Shown here: piece after piece, positions 43,253 to 51,802 of the stretch | Layout: the number at the start of each line of letters is the position of its first letter | Position numbering within the stretch: the first letter of the stretch is position 1 | NCBI RefSeq assembly: GCF_900129425.1 | Contig: NZ_LT670817.1 | Span: 1,178,001 to 1,242,000 of the forward strand | Direction: 5' to 3' | From: Bradyrhizobium erythrophlei | Lineage (GTDB): Bacteria > Pseudomonadota > Alphaproteobacteria > Rhizobiales > Xanthobacteraceae | Length of the DNA stretch: 64,000 nt | Notes under the pieces: generated by a model | The model's input: the letters and a program-made list of their open reading frames with translations, nothing else | Database searches by the model: none | Told to the model about the DNA's origin: nothing | Program-made: the position numbers and the translations under genes

Positions 43253-43933
43253 CTATGTGGGGCTTCCGCCGGTGAGGCTGATCGCCAGCGCGATAGTCCC
43301 GACCAGAATGAGGCTGACGGCCCAGGCTGCGTCCAGGTTGAACCAGCTTCGGGCCACGAATTGTACGCCGAGATAGCGGTAAACCAGCCACGCCGCGCAT
43401 CCGCCGGCCGCGATCATCGCGGCGGAGTGCGCTACCGACACCAGCAGGGCCATGCCCAGATTGCTATCGATGAGCCTCGATGCCGCCTCGTGGCCGGTGT
43501 CCAGGGCCGCGGCCTGGCACAGCCCGAGATAGATCGGCACCAGCATCAATCCAGCGCCATGGGCAATCGCTACCGCGAAGGACCACAGCCCCAGTTGCGT
43601 CGGCCGTATTCGGGCGAGCGCGCGTGGATGGCGTTGATTGAGAAGCCGGAAGACACCGAATCCGATGACCAAAAGGCTGGCGCCGAACCGGATCGGTCGC
43701 TGCCATTCGACCAGGGCGAGGAGCAGCGCGAAGGGGAGAATGACCAGAAGCATGGCCAGCAGGTGGCCTGCCCATAATGGCCCAAGCGCCCTGAACAGGG
43801 CGCGCGAGCTCTTTTCCATCAGTCCCGCCGAAACAGCGAGCGGCCACCCCATCCCCGGATTGATCCCGTGATAGAGACCGCTCGCGACGACAGCCAGCCA
43901 CAGTCCGGCAACGGTCCAATCGGCTCCGCTCAA
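43253..43933 (-). CDS. Polytopic membrane protein next to SBP56
   Basis: A 226-residue protein with about six hydrophobic segments and an N-terminal motif ASGLYHGINPGMGWPLAVSA, followed by LWAGHLLAMLLVILPFALLL and AVAIAHGAGLMLVPIYLGLC. The His and Gly pattern recalls metal-ion or small-anion permeases, but no family can be assigned. The start is uncertain: a TTG at 43933 lies 2 bases after the stop of the SBP56 gene and is the only good candidate near the first membrane segment. Probably the second gene of that operon. Confidence 0.75.
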   Translation of the reverse strand: MSGADWTVAGLWLAVVASGLYHGINPGMGWPLAVSAGLMEKSSRALFRALGPLWAGHLLAMLLVILPFALLLALVEWQRPIRFGASLLVIGFGVFRLLNQRHPRALARIRPTQLGLWSFAVAIAHGAGLMLVPIYLGLCQAAALDTGHEAASRLIDSNLGMALLVSVAHSAAMIAAGGCAAWLVYRYLGVQFVARSWFNLDAAWAVSLILVGTIALAISLTGGSPT

Positions 43934-43935
43934 CT

Positions 43936-45336
43936 CTAGGCCGAGGGATAGCAGAACGAATCGGTCGAGCAGTCGCCGCCGTCCAGCCGGATTTGATGCG
44001 CGCGGTAGCCGTCGGGGAAGCCCACCCAATAATCCCTGGCCAATTCCAGGCCACCGTTTGGACCTGCATTGGCCATGACCTCGGCGCCCGGTATTCCCTC
44101 GGGATAGAACTGGTTGTCCCAGGTCGAGTAGAGGGAGTTGGTCCAGTACACCCGTTTGCCGTCGCGGCTGATCTCGACCATTTGGGGACCGCCCGCATAA
44201 GTCTTGCCGCTCGGATGAGGCGTGCGGCGAACAATGCCGCCGGTATGCACGGAGCCCGTCAGCTTTGGCTTTCTGGGATCGCTGACATCGTATTGACGCA
44301 TCTCGCCGGTGCCCCAGCAAGAGACGTAGAGAAACCTGTCATCCATCGACAGGTCGATGTCGGTGACCAGCGGCGGCACGGCGCCGAAGCCTTGCAAGAG
44401 GGGTGGCAGCTGTTCCTTGGGCGCCGCTTCCGGCGGAATCGTCGCCGTCTTCTCGATGTGGAACTTGCCGTCCTCGCGCCACCAGGTCCAGATTGAGCCT
44501 TCGAGGTTGGTGCTGTCGACCACGATGCCAAGGAAGCCGTGCTCGCGAACGGGATCGTGCGCCGGCCGCACTTCCAGTGCCATTTGATGATTGGCGCCGA
44601 GATCGATGGTCTGGACGTTTCGCCGCGCCCGCAGATCCCAGAAGTGGATTCGGTGGCCATACTTGTTCGAGAGCAGATCCTCTGGCACGATCCCGTTCTC
44701 GAACTGCGGCGGCAATCCCCACTCGCTGGTCACCATGTAATCGCGCGGCAGGTTCCACCAGAAGTCATACTCCAGCGTTTGCGGACCACGGTCGATCTCC
44801 CACCGTCCGAGCACCTCGAACGTCTCGCAGTCCATGATGAAGACACCGGGCGGTCCATCGGTACCATCCTTGCCACCGCCGCCGAGCGTGCTGACGTAGA
44901 TGCCATCCGGACCGCAGTGGATCGTGTGCGGCCGCGAGTATCCAGTCTTCCTGAAGATTTCCTCGGGCTCGATGATTTTGTGAATCCTGGCCTGGGTCGG
45001 ATCAGGTTTGGTATCCACGACATAAATGCGCGAGGACCGGATGCCGGGGATGATCAGATAGCGCCGTTCGAGGAATGCGTGTCCGGAGAGCGGCGACAAG
45101 GAAGATGAGCAGGCATTCCATCCGAAATGGTGAAACTCGTCGCCCTTGTTCGGCATCGTTACCGTGTGGACGATCTGGCTGTAGGTCGGTGATCCCTGCT
45201 TCACGTCGACCACCGCGAGCGCATCGGGTTTTGAGAAGTCGGGGCTGAGCAGCAAGGTATAGGCGAAGCTTTCGGGCGGCGCTTCCATTGCAAGCTTCGG
45301 CGATGCGTGGAACGTCGGGTCGGGCCTCATTGTCAT
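43936..45336 (-). CDS. Selenium-binding protein family (methanethiol oxidase-like)
   Basis: A 466-residue propeller protein of the SBP56 family, whose bacterial and human members oxidise methanethiol to H2S, formaldehyde and H2O2 with copper. Marks: GDEFHHFGWNACSSS, HTIHCGPDGIYVSTLGG, YDFWWNLPRDYMVTSEWGLP, SMDDRFLYVSCWGTGEMRQY, and C-terminal IRLDGGDCSTDSFCY. From memory of the human protein, its Cys57 is Ser53 here, and the second Cys of CSSC is Ser79. No signal peptide is seen. GGAGG precedes the ATG. A membrane protein gene follows. Confidence 0.92.
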   Translation of the reverse strand: MTMRPDPTFHASPKLAMEAPPESFAYTLLLSPDFSKPDALAVVDVKQGSPTYSQIVHTVTMPNKGDEFHHFGWNACSSSLSPLSGHAFLERRYLIIPGIRSSRIYVVDTKPDPTQARIHKIIEPEEIFRKTGYSRPHTIHCGPDGIYVSTLGGGGKDGTDGPPGVFIMDCETFEVLGRWEIDRGPQTLEYDFWWNLPRDYMVTSEWGLPPQFENGIVPEDLLSNKYGHRIHFWDLRARRNVQTIDLGANHQMALEVRPAHDPVREHGFLGIVVDSTNLEGSIWTWWREDGKFHIEKTATIPPEAAPKEQLPPLLQGFGAVPPLVTDIDLSMDDRFLYVSCWGTGEMRQYDVSDPRKPKLTGSVHTGGIVRRTPHPSGKTYAGGPQMVEISRDGKRVYWTNSLYSTWDNQFYPEGIPGAEVMANAGPNGGLELARDYWVGFPDGYRAHQIRLDGGDCSTDSFCYPSA

Positions 45337-45760
45337 CGGACTGCCTCCCTGGTGTGTGGACGCATGCTAAAACGTCTCGGCGGCATGCAGCAGCAAATCG
45401 GACTTGTTGGGTTGCTGTCGCGAGAGCTGCCGCCGGGTTCGGCCGATCGCCACAATACACCATCGAAGCCGCCGGGTAATCAGCAAGGTGACGGCCGAAA
45501 TCGGCCGGCCGTTGAAAGGAGCATGCGGGTCGTTATGGGAGAATGCCGAGTCACTGCTCGCCAATCATCGGCGGCAGATTGTCGTAGTTGGGTCGATCGC
45601 TACCGAAAGCCGACGTCTGCGCAGAGTTCGTTTCCGCTGGCGGCGGCCCAGAACCGGACATCGCCAAAAGTGCCAAAGCTCGGCTGTGACCGGTCAGTCC
45701 CGCAAGAAAGTGACCCCGCCTCCTCGGCGAGTCGGCGACAGCGCGCCGCGGCAGGAACTC
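45337..45760. other. 424-base gap
   Basis: Between the SBP56 promoter side and the DUF2158 gene end. A degraded family D-like stretch (GAACCGGACATCGCCAAAAG then TGCCAAAG, near 45652-45680) is present. No gene is seen. Confidence 0.45.
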
Positions 45761-46639
45761 TTATTGCTGCTGGAGCACGTCAACCGGGAAACTGTCGGCG
45801 TTAATCTGGTCATTCACGTCGGTCCAGAAGCAATCCACCTGATCGCCCTTGATATCTTTGACGGTCATCAATGGTCCTCCTGAACGCAGCCGAACAAGAC
45901 TGCCAGTCCGAAATGCAGGTGCGGCCTTGTTCTGTGTGTTTGAGGGGGCAGAGCCGGAAGAGGCCGGAGCCATTCCTACTGTTTTTGTGTCTGCTGGCTT
46001 TGTGCCTGTTTTTGTGGGGACGGCATTGCCACCAACTGTGATCAAGCCTGGACCCGAAAACGCCTCTCCCGACGTGCCTCCGACGGGCGGTTGTTGGACC
46101 GCACCGGATGCGGGCGCGGGCATATCGGCAGCGGCGGCGTCGTTGAATGTCGCGGTTTGTGCAAACTCCGCCGCTCCTAAACCTGAAAGGCGATCAGCGA
46201 AAATGCCGTTTCCGAAGTGAATGCCGTTTCCGAAGCGAATGCCCGTTCCATTGCCAATCCGCGTTCCGAAGCGGATGCCCGTTCCATTGCCAATCCGCGT
46301 TCCGAAGCGAATGCCCGTTCCATGGCTAATCCGCGTTCCGTAGCGAATGCTCGTTCCATGACCAATCCGCGTTCCATAGCCAGTTCCCGCCGTACGGCCA
46401 ACGGCAACTCGGGAGACGCCCGCCATATAACGTCCGCCGATACCTCCAACATGACGTCCGGCAATACCTCCGGCGCGAGCCCCGATATGCGCGCCGCCGA
46501 AACGGCCGACGTGAGCGACGCCACCGCCTCCATGTCCACCGCCTCCGTGTCCTCCGCCTCCGCGTGCCTGTGCATCAGTCGCTAGAAGGCTGCCGACAAG
46601 CGCCGCGCCTGCCAAGACCACCATCAATCGTCGTCTCAT
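45761..46639 (-). CDS. Secreted repeat protein with C-terminal DUF2158 domain
   Basis: A 292-residue exported protein. After a signal peptide (MVVLAGAALVGSLLATDAQA) comes a Gly/His-rich region, then about ten near-copies of a 6-residue unit (GTGIRF/GTRIGN), a Pro/Ala/Thr linker, and a C-terminal YodC-like DUF2158 module (FRTGSLVRLRSGGPLMTVKD then DQVDCFWTD). DUF2158 modules are usually small stand-alone proteins, so this is an unusual fusion. The start at 46639 follows AAAGGAG. Function unknown; a surface role is likely. Confidence 0.85.
   Translation of the reverse strand: MRRRLMVVLAGAALVGSLLATDAQARGGGGHGGGGHGGGGVAHVGRFGGAHIGARAGGIAGRHVGGIGGRYMAGVSRVAVGRTAGTGYGTRIGHGTSIRYGTRISHGTGIRFGTRIGNGTGIRFGTRIGNGTGIRFGNGIHFGNGIFADRLSGLGAAEFAQTATFNDAAAADMPAPASGAVQQPPVGGTSGEAFSGPGLITVGGNAVPTKTGTKPADTKTVGMAPASSGSAPSNTQNKAAPAFRTGSLVRLRSGGPLMTVKDIKGDQVDCFWTDVNDQINADSFPVDVLQQQ
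46212..46373. repeat. Tandem 36-bp repeats inside the DUF2158 gene
   Basis: Four 36-bp units start at 46230, 46266, 46302 and 46338 (core CGAAGCGAATGCCCGTTCCA then TTGCCAATCCGCGTT), after a partial unit at 46212. The period keeps the reading frame, giving 12 residues per unit. Copies 1 to 3 are nearly identical. Confidence 0.92.
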
Positions 46640-47035
46640 GACATTCTCCTTTGGACTGGACGGGGCCGTCCGCACCGGGGGCCTTGTCCGACGCCGGCGT
46701 GCCCCAGCAAAACAAATGCCGAGGCCGCGATAGACTGAAAATGGGAAAACCTGCTTGTTGCCTCAACTAAATTCAGGTTTATGAATTGAAAATCTGCGTG
46801 ACAGCTCGAACCGACATCAAGCGTGAAACAAATCAACCAAACCGGAGCGTCAAAGCCGAATAAATTGACGTCAATTTTGGTAACGCATCGGGGACTGGAA
46901 CCGGTCGCGAAGTGCTGATCTCGAACCTTTGAACTCAAAAAGCCACCGGCATCGTTCGGGGCTTTTTTGTTTCGACATAGGCTCCATCTGGAAAGCACGA
47001 ATGTCGCCTCCGGGGTCATTCGCCAAAAAATCCGG
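46640..47035. other. 396-base gap with an orphan hairpin
   Basis: Holds the DUF2158 gene upstream region and a terminator hairpin at 46937-46970 that no annotated plus-strand gene feeds. A small RNA or the end of a lost gene is possible. Confidence 0.45.
46937..46970 (+). terminator. Orphan rho-independent terminator
   Basis: Stem AAAAAGCC / GGCTTTTT, extended by CCG/CGG past a one-base bulge, with an 8-base loop and then TTTG(TTT). No gene lies within 1 kb upstream on this strand. Confidence 0.7.
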
Positions 47036-47080
47036 GGCGCGGGTCCCGCCGGATTGACCTTGGCGATTGAACTCTCGCGC
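47036..47080 (+). pseudogene. Remnant of an FAD-dependent monooxygenase
   Basis: The 15 residues GAGPAGLTLAIELSR are the FAD-binding motif that begins hydroxylases of the PheA/UbiH type. No start codon region or downstream enzyme remains: the frame runs at once into the ribosome site of the MHS transporter gene. It is therefore a deletion remnant. Confidence 0.7.
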
Positions 47081-47111
47081 TCACTGCGCTCAAACAAGCG
47101 AAGGGGAAAGA

Positions 47112-48443
47112 ATGTCGAAAACCGAGCTAGACGGGCATTCGGCCGGAAAAGCTTTACCGGCGTTCGGCAGTCGCGCCATTCTCGGCGCGACCGTCGGCAA
47201 TATGCTCGAATTCTATGATTTCATCACTTACAGCTTTTTCGCGGTCCAGATCGGCCACACGTTTTTTCCCTCGCACAGCGAATATGCCAGTCTGATGCTG
47301 TCCCTTGCTACGTTCGGAGCGGGGTTCGTGACCCGGCCGATAGGTGGCATCGTGATCGGGTCCTATTCCGACCGGGTGGGACGCCGGCCCGCGATGATCC
47401 TGAGCTTCGTCATCATGGGCTTCGCGATCATCACGCTGGCCGTCACACCCTCCTACGAAACCATCGGCATCGCTGCCCCGATCATCGTCATCGTCGCGCG
47501 AATGGTGCAGGGGTTCTCGCTCGGCGGCGAGGTGGGTCCCACCACGGCCTATCTGATGGAGGCGGCCGAACCGGGCAGGCGGGGACTTGCCGTTTCATGG
47601 CAGCCGGCGAGCCAGCAAATTGCCGCGACCGCTGGCGCATTTGTCGGCGTCGTGCTTTCGGAATCCATGGATAGCGCGGCGCTGGACGCTTACGGGTGGC
47701 GCATCGCCTTTCTCCTCGGCGCGGTTTGCCTGCCATTCGGCCTCTGGATGCGCAGCGGTTTGCCCGAGACCGTACACGGCGCCGAAACCGATGCGGCCGG
47801 GATACAAGCCGCCCGCAAACCAATCGGCGTCATAAGGGCTAATGCGCGGATCATTATTCTGGCTCTGCTCATTCTGGCCAGCGGCACGATCAACACCTAC
47901 GTCACCCAATACATGACGACCTATGCCGAGAACACATTGCATATTGCGGCCGATCTTGCTTTCGCGACCACAGTTGTAGGCAACGGTCTCGGCATCGCCG
48001 CGGCGCTTTACGGTGGCTGGTTGTCGGACCGCTTCGGGCGCTGGCCGGTGATGGTATGGCCGCAATTGGCGGCACTGCTCCTGACCTACCCGGTTTTCCT
48101 GTGGATTGTGGATTCGCGCAGCGCCATGGCCCTCTTGGGTGGCTTCGGATTGCTATCGCTCGTCGGCAGCATTCCCTACAGCGCCTTCTACGTCGCGCTG
48201 ACGGAAAACCTGCCCAAGAGGATACGCGGCAGCGCTTTTGCGACAATCTATGCCGTTGCCATCGCCAGCTTTGGCGGCACCGCGCAACTGATTGTCACCT
48301 GGTTGATTCACGCGACCGGCAACGCGCTGGCGCCGGCATGGTACATGCTGTTCGCCGCGGCGGTGGGCTTAGGCGCCATGGTCATGATGCCTGAAACAGC
48401 GCCCGTGAAAACAGTTCAGCAAGAGCCGTCCCGATCCTGCTGA
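47112..48443 (+). CDS. MFS transporter, metabolite:H+ symporter (MHS) family
   Basis: A 443-residue inner-membrane protein with twelve membrane segments. Marks of the MHS group: ATVGNMLEFYDFITYSFFAV, TRPIGGIVIGSYSDRVGRRP and VQGFSLGGEVGPTTAYLMEA. Substrates of the family are dicarboxylates, aromatic acids, proline or betaines. The fragment of a hydroxylase just before it would fit an aromatic substrate, but this is inference. AAGGGGAAAG precedes the ATG at 47112. Confidence 0.92.
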   Translation: MSKTELDGHSAGKALPAFGSRAILGATVGNMLEFYDFITYSFFAVQIGHTFFPSHSEYASLMLSLATFGAGFVTRPIGGIVIGSYSDRVGRRPAMILSFVIMGFAIITLAVTPSYETIGIAAPIIVIVARMVQGFSLGGEVGPTTAYLMEAAEPGRRGLAVSWQPASQQIAATAGAFVGVVLSESMDSAALDAYGWRIAFLLGAVCLPFGLWMRSGLPETVHGAETDAAGIQAARKPIGVIRANARIIILALLILASGTINTYVTQYMTTYAENTLHIAADLAFATTVVGNGLGIAAALYGGWLSDRFGRWPVMVWPQLAALLLTYPVFLWIVDSRSAMALLGGFGLLSLVGSIPYSAFYVALTENLPKRIRGSAFATIYAVAIASFGGTAQLIVTWLIHATGNALAPAWYMLFAAAVGLGAMVMMPETAPVKTVQQEPSRSC

Positions 48444-48524
48444 CGGGGCAAGTCACGCATTCGCAAGCTTTGACGGCACCCTGCCGATGTTCTCGTTGAC
48501 ATTGAGACCAGGGATATTCCTGTC

Positions 48525-48575
48525 GAGCTCAAATCCCTGACGGATCCGAAAGGTGCCGGAAGCTGCCATTTCCCG
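48525..48575. repeat. Family D-like fragment, copy 7 (weak)
   Basis: CTGACGGATCCGAAAGGTGC then CGGAAGCTGCCATTTCC: resembles the right arm but is much changed. Confidence 0.35.
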
Positions 48576-48620
48576 GCGGCTAGAGTGCTTTCCATCTCAC
48601 ATGAGCCAGCACACTTTTCT

Positions 48621-48669
48621 TCTCCCCTCCCCCCGCAAAGCGGCGGGGAGGGGTCGGGGGTGGGGGGTC
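48621..48669. repeat. GC-rich repeat, left flank of the IS
   Basis: CTCCCCTCCCCCCGCAAAGC, GGCGGGGAGGGGTCGGGGGT and GGGG. It is an inverted partner of the block at 50045-50099 beyond the IS. Confidence 0.8.
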
Positions 48670-48708
48670 TATCGGCCGGAACGGCTGCATGGGTGATTGC
48701 CGGTACGG

Positions 48709-50027
48709 ACCGGATAGATTCCCGACATTTTAGACCGGGATGATTCCCGACAGGTTTCAGAATGCGCCGGAGGGAGGACCCTTCGATGCCATTTAGAGAG
48801 ACCGGTCGGATGGAAGAGCGTATTCGGATGTTTTTGGAGTACGAGAGCGGGAACTGGAGCGTATCGGAGGTGTGCCGGCGCTACGGGATTTGCCGCGACA
48901 CGTTTTACGAATGGCGCAAGCGGAAAGAGAGCGGCGATCCGGCCTGGTTTCAGGACCGCTCGCATGCGCCCTTGCAGTGTTGGCAGACCACGAACGGTGC
49001 GATTGCAGAGAAGGTGATCGCGGCGCGGCGGCGATTTCCGTATCTGGGGCCGCGCAAGCTGTTGGCGGTGCTTGATCGGGATGCCCCCGAGATCGCCTGG
49101 CCTGCCGCCTCGACGATCGGGGACATTCTCAAGCGCGCAGGCTTGGTCTCGCCGGTGAAGCGGCGCCGTCGCCCGCTCGACCAGCGGCGGCCCTGCACGC
49201 CGGTGACGAGCGCCAATGATGAGTGGAGTACGGACTTCAAGGGCTGGTTTCGCACCCGCGACCAGCGGCGGATCGATCCCTTGACGGTAGCAGACAGTCA
49301 CAGCCGTTTTCTGATCGAACTCCGCATTGTCGCCCCCACTATTGAGGGCGTTCGCCCCTGTTTTGAACGGGCTTTCCGTGAGCATGGCCTGCCGCTTGCG
49401 ATCCGCTGCGACAATGGTTCGCCGTTCGGCTCGCGTGGCCCGGGCGGTCTCACCCGGCTGTCGGCCTGGTGGATGAAGCTCGGCATCACACCGCACTTCA
49501 TCCATCCCGCCTCGCCGCAGGAGAATGGCCGACACGAGCGCATGCACCGCACGCTGAAGGCACAGACCTCGGTCCCGCCAGCCAGCAACGCACCCGAGCA
49601 GCAGGCCCGCTTTGACATGTTCCGAAAGCATTACAACGAGGAACGTCCGCACGAAGCGCTGGACCAACGGCCGCCGGCAGAGTTCTACAGCCGCTCCCCG
49701 CGCACCATGCCGCCGCGCGCGGAAGATCCCTGGTACGACGCCGATCATCAGGTCCGTCGCGTCCGCGGCAACGGCGAGATCAAATGGAAAGGCGAGTTTG
49801 TATTCATCGGTGAAGCGCTGGTGGATGAACTTGTTGGCGTTGCTGAGCTCCAGACCGGTGACCACATCGTGCGCTTCTGCGATCTGGACATCGGCCTCAT
49901 CGATCGCCGCGGCCTGTTCACCCGGTTCGCTCCGCTTCGTGAGCGGCTCCGCGACCCGGGTGAACAGGCCGCTCAACCCAAACTGTCGGGGATCATGCCG
50001 GTCCAAAGTGTCGACAATCATGCCGGT
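48709..50027 (+). mobile_element. IS481-family insertion sequence
   Basis: About 1.32 kb with imperfect terminal inverted repeats: left ACCGGATAGATTCCCGACA, right (reverse complement) ACCGGCATGATTGTCGACA. Each end carries a second inner copy of the motif (ACCGGGATGATTCCCGACAG on the left, ACCGGCATGATCCCCGACAG on the right), so each end holds two ordered sites about 26 bases apart. One full transposase gene lies inside. No clear target duplication was found. Confidence 0.85.
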
Positions 50028-50030
50028 TGA
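48786..50030 (+). CDS. IS481-family transposase
   Basis: A 414-residue DDE transposase. A helix-turn-helix (GNWSVSEVCRRYGICRDTFY) is followed by a linker and the catalytic core: Asp in DEWSTDFKGWF, Asp in AIRCDNGSPFG and Glu in PQENGRHERMHRTLK. The C-terminal part (WKGEFVFIGEALVDELVGVA) is typical of this family. The start at 48786 follows GGAGGACCCTTCG. The reading frame is complete and the last codons lie in the right inverted repeat, so the element may be active. Confidence 0.95.
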   Translation: MPFRETGRMEERIRMFLEYESGNWSVSEVCRRYGICRDTFYEWRKRKESGDPAWFQDRSHAPLQCWQTTNGAIAEKVIAARRRFPYLGPRKLLAVLDRDAPEIAWPAASTIGDILKRAGLVSPVKRRRRPLDQRRPCTPVTSANDEWSTDFKGWFRTRDQRRIDPLTVADSHSRFLIELRIVAPTIEGVRPCFERAFREHGLPLAIRCDNGSPFGSRGPGGLTRLSAWWMKLGITPHFIHPASPQENGRHERMHRTLKAQTSVPPASNAPEQQARFDMFRKHYNEERPHEALDQRPPAEFYSRSPRTMPPRAEDPWYDADHQVRRVRGNGEIKWKGEFVFIGEALVDELVGVAELQTGDHIVRFCDLDIGLIDRRGLFTRFAPLRERLRDPGEQAAQPKLSGIMPVQSVDNHAG

Positions 50031-50044
50031 ACCTACCGCCGCAC

Positions 50045-50099
50045 TACCCCCACCCCCGACCCCTCCCCACCACGCGCAAGGGCGCGTGGAGGGAGGGGA
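50045..50099. repeat. GC-rich repeat, right flank of the IS
   Basis: ACCCCCACCCCCGACCCCTC, CCCACCACGCGCAAGGGCGC and GTGGAGGGAGGGG. In reverse complement it matches much of the left flank at 48621-48669. Confidence 0.8.
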
Positions 50100-50159
50100 G
50101 TGAAGAGCATCGCCAAGCGATGCCGCTCGAAGGATGAAGCATTAGAAGTGGAAAGCGCT

Positions 50160-51527
50160 CTAATATCGCGATGCGTCGAGGGAAGCATCGATCTGATCGC
50201 GATCTGCCCCGTCGGTTGGCGGCAGCGTGAACTGAAACAGGGCGCCCCGTGGCTCGTTTTCGCTCGCCCACAGCCGTCCGCCGTGTTCTTCGACGATGAC
50301 GCGGCATATCGACAGTCCCATGCCCATGCCGCTGGGTTTTGTTGTGTAGAATGGCTCGAACGGCAGCTGGAGGTTGTCCGCGCTCAAGCCGGGACCCGTA
50401 TCCCGCACCGCGACGCGCACCTCTTCCTTGGTGCTCTCGGTGCTGATACGCAGTTCACGGGGGCTGTCAGCGGGGCCGCTCATCGCCTGAATGGCGTTGA
50501 TGATCAGATTGAGCATCACTTGTTGAAGTTGGACCAGATCTCCCCGAACGTGCGGCAGGCTGTCTGACAATTGCGTCTGCACCCTGATTCGGTTCTTCAC
50601 TACCTCGCCGCGGACCACGGTCATAACCTCCAGGATTGCATCGTTGATATTGATCGTATCCTTCCGTGGGGCAGCTTTTTTCACCAGACTATGGACCCGG
50701 TCTATCACCGAGTTGGCTCGCTCGACGTCCTTGATGATGCACTCAATGGATCGTTTCGCGTTTTCGATCTGGGCCGGTTCTCTCGTCAGCCAGCGCGAGC
50801 TGGCAGCCGCATTGGCGGCCACAGCGCAAAGCGGTTGCTTGAGTTCATGAGCAAGCGAACTCGTAAGGTGCCCCATTGCTACGACCCGAGTTGCGTGTGC
50901 CAGCTCGGTCTGCGCCTGCCGAAGTTGCCGCTCGCGACGGGTGATCTCCAATGCGATCGTAGCTTGCGCGGCAAAGGCCGTGACCAACTCAATCTGCTTG
51001 TCCGTGAATGGCTGCACGTGGGCGCGGACGATGGTAATTCCGCCGACTAATTCATCATCTTTCAGCATGGGGACGAGCAGATAGCTCCGGACGCCTATCT
51101 GTTCCACGAGAGCCACCAGGCCGGGTACGCGCTGGAGATAAGCTTGATCTGCCGTCAAGTCGGCGATGTGGACCGGCGACCTGGTTTTGACCATTCGCGC
51201 GGAGGGAGCGCCTTCACTGACGGGATACAGGTGGCCCTTGACGTAGTACGTATCTGCCACACCTGTTCGCGCAACAATGCGATAGCCGTGTTCCTCGAAG
51301 AGTATCAAGGCGCCCACTTCGGCTCTGCAGAGGCGGGTGGCATTGGCGGTTATTGTGTCGAAGATGGGCTCCAGCTCGTGCGGCGAGTTGGCAATGGAGC
51401 GCAGTACTTCCGACACCGCCGCCTGCTGCGCAGCGAGTTCGGTGACTTGCTCTTGCAGCTCCAAGCGGTCGGCAACACGTCGGCGGCGAGGGGTTTTAGG
51501 GCCGCCGCGGGGCTTGCTCTGTTCCAT
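50160..51527 (-). CDS. GAF-domain sensor histidine kinase
   Basis: A 455-residue cytoplasmic histidine kinase. A GAF sensor covers about residues 50-195; the phospho-acceptor His227 is in GHLTSSLAHELKQPLCAVAA, the DHp type linked to NtrB-like kinases. The ATPase domain has LNLIINAIQAM (N box), VRDTGPGLS (G1) and PSGMGMGLSICRVIV (G2). No membrane segment is seen and no response regulator gene is adjacent, so its partner is encoded elsewhere. Confidence 0.93.
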   Translation of the reverse strand: MEQSKPRGGPKTPRRRRVADRLELQEQVTELAAQQAAVSEVLRSIANSPHELEPIFDTITANATRLCRAEVGALILFEEHGYRIVARTGVADTYYVKGHLYPVSEGAPSARMVKTRSPVHIADLTADQAYLQRVPGLVALVEQIGVRSYLLVPMLKDDELVGGITIVRAHVQPFTDKQIELVTAFAAQATIALEITRRERQLRQAQTELAHATRVVAMGHLTSSLAHELKQPLCAVAANAAASSRWLTREPAQIENAKRSIECIIKDVERANSVIDRVHSLVKKAAPRKDTININDAILEVMTVVRGEVVKNRIRVQTQLSDSLPHVRGDLVQLQQVMLNLIINAIQAMSGPADSPRELRISTESTKEEVRVAVRDTGPGLSADNLQLPFEPFYTTKPSGMGMGLSICRVIVEEHGGRLWASENEPRGALFQFTLPPTDGADRDQIDASLDASRY

Positions 51528-51675
51528 CCGGTCACGTCTCCGTCTGTTGCAAACGGAACGGTCCTCATCCCCTCAAACTGGGAGCTAGGCAGTCTAAAGG
51601 GCCGCGCGGCAAAGTGCGAGCACCATGAGCCTTTCGAACCAGAGAAATGTGACCGTATGTCTGAGGTCTGCTCGG

Positions 51676-51783
51676 CGTCAAACGCGTCATTTTGGCTGCG
51701 CGCAGCCCACTTCCGGTCTATTCCAAAGAGCAGACATTTTCTGACTCCGTCGGCACGTCTCAAAGATGCCAAGAACGGAAGTG
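51676..51783. repeat. Family D dispersed repeat, copy 8
   Basis: GTCAAACGCGTCATTTTGGC, GCCCACTTCCGGTCTATTCC, AGCAGACATTTTCTGACTCC and GTCGGCACGTCTCAAAGATG, then CCAAGAACGGAAGTG. The type-a variant. Confidence 0.78.
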
Positions 51784-51802
51784 CAGCGGACGTGCTCCGG
51801 CG

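Noticed and set aside
46212..46385. Regular 36-bp repeats resembling a CRISPR array
   Set aside because: Units are directly adjacent with no unique spacers and translate in frame within a secreted protein gene.
46870..46936. Possible tRNA before the orphan terminator
   Set aside because: No GGTTCGA-type T loop or acceptor stem pairing was found.
48669..50021. A 450-codon minus-strand frame opposite the IS481 transposase
   Set aside because: The transposase frame has all catalytic residues; the other strand has no family.
48690..50045. Target-site duplication around the IS
   Set aside because: Bases just outside the two ends (ending GTACGG on the left, starting TGAACC on the right) do not match.
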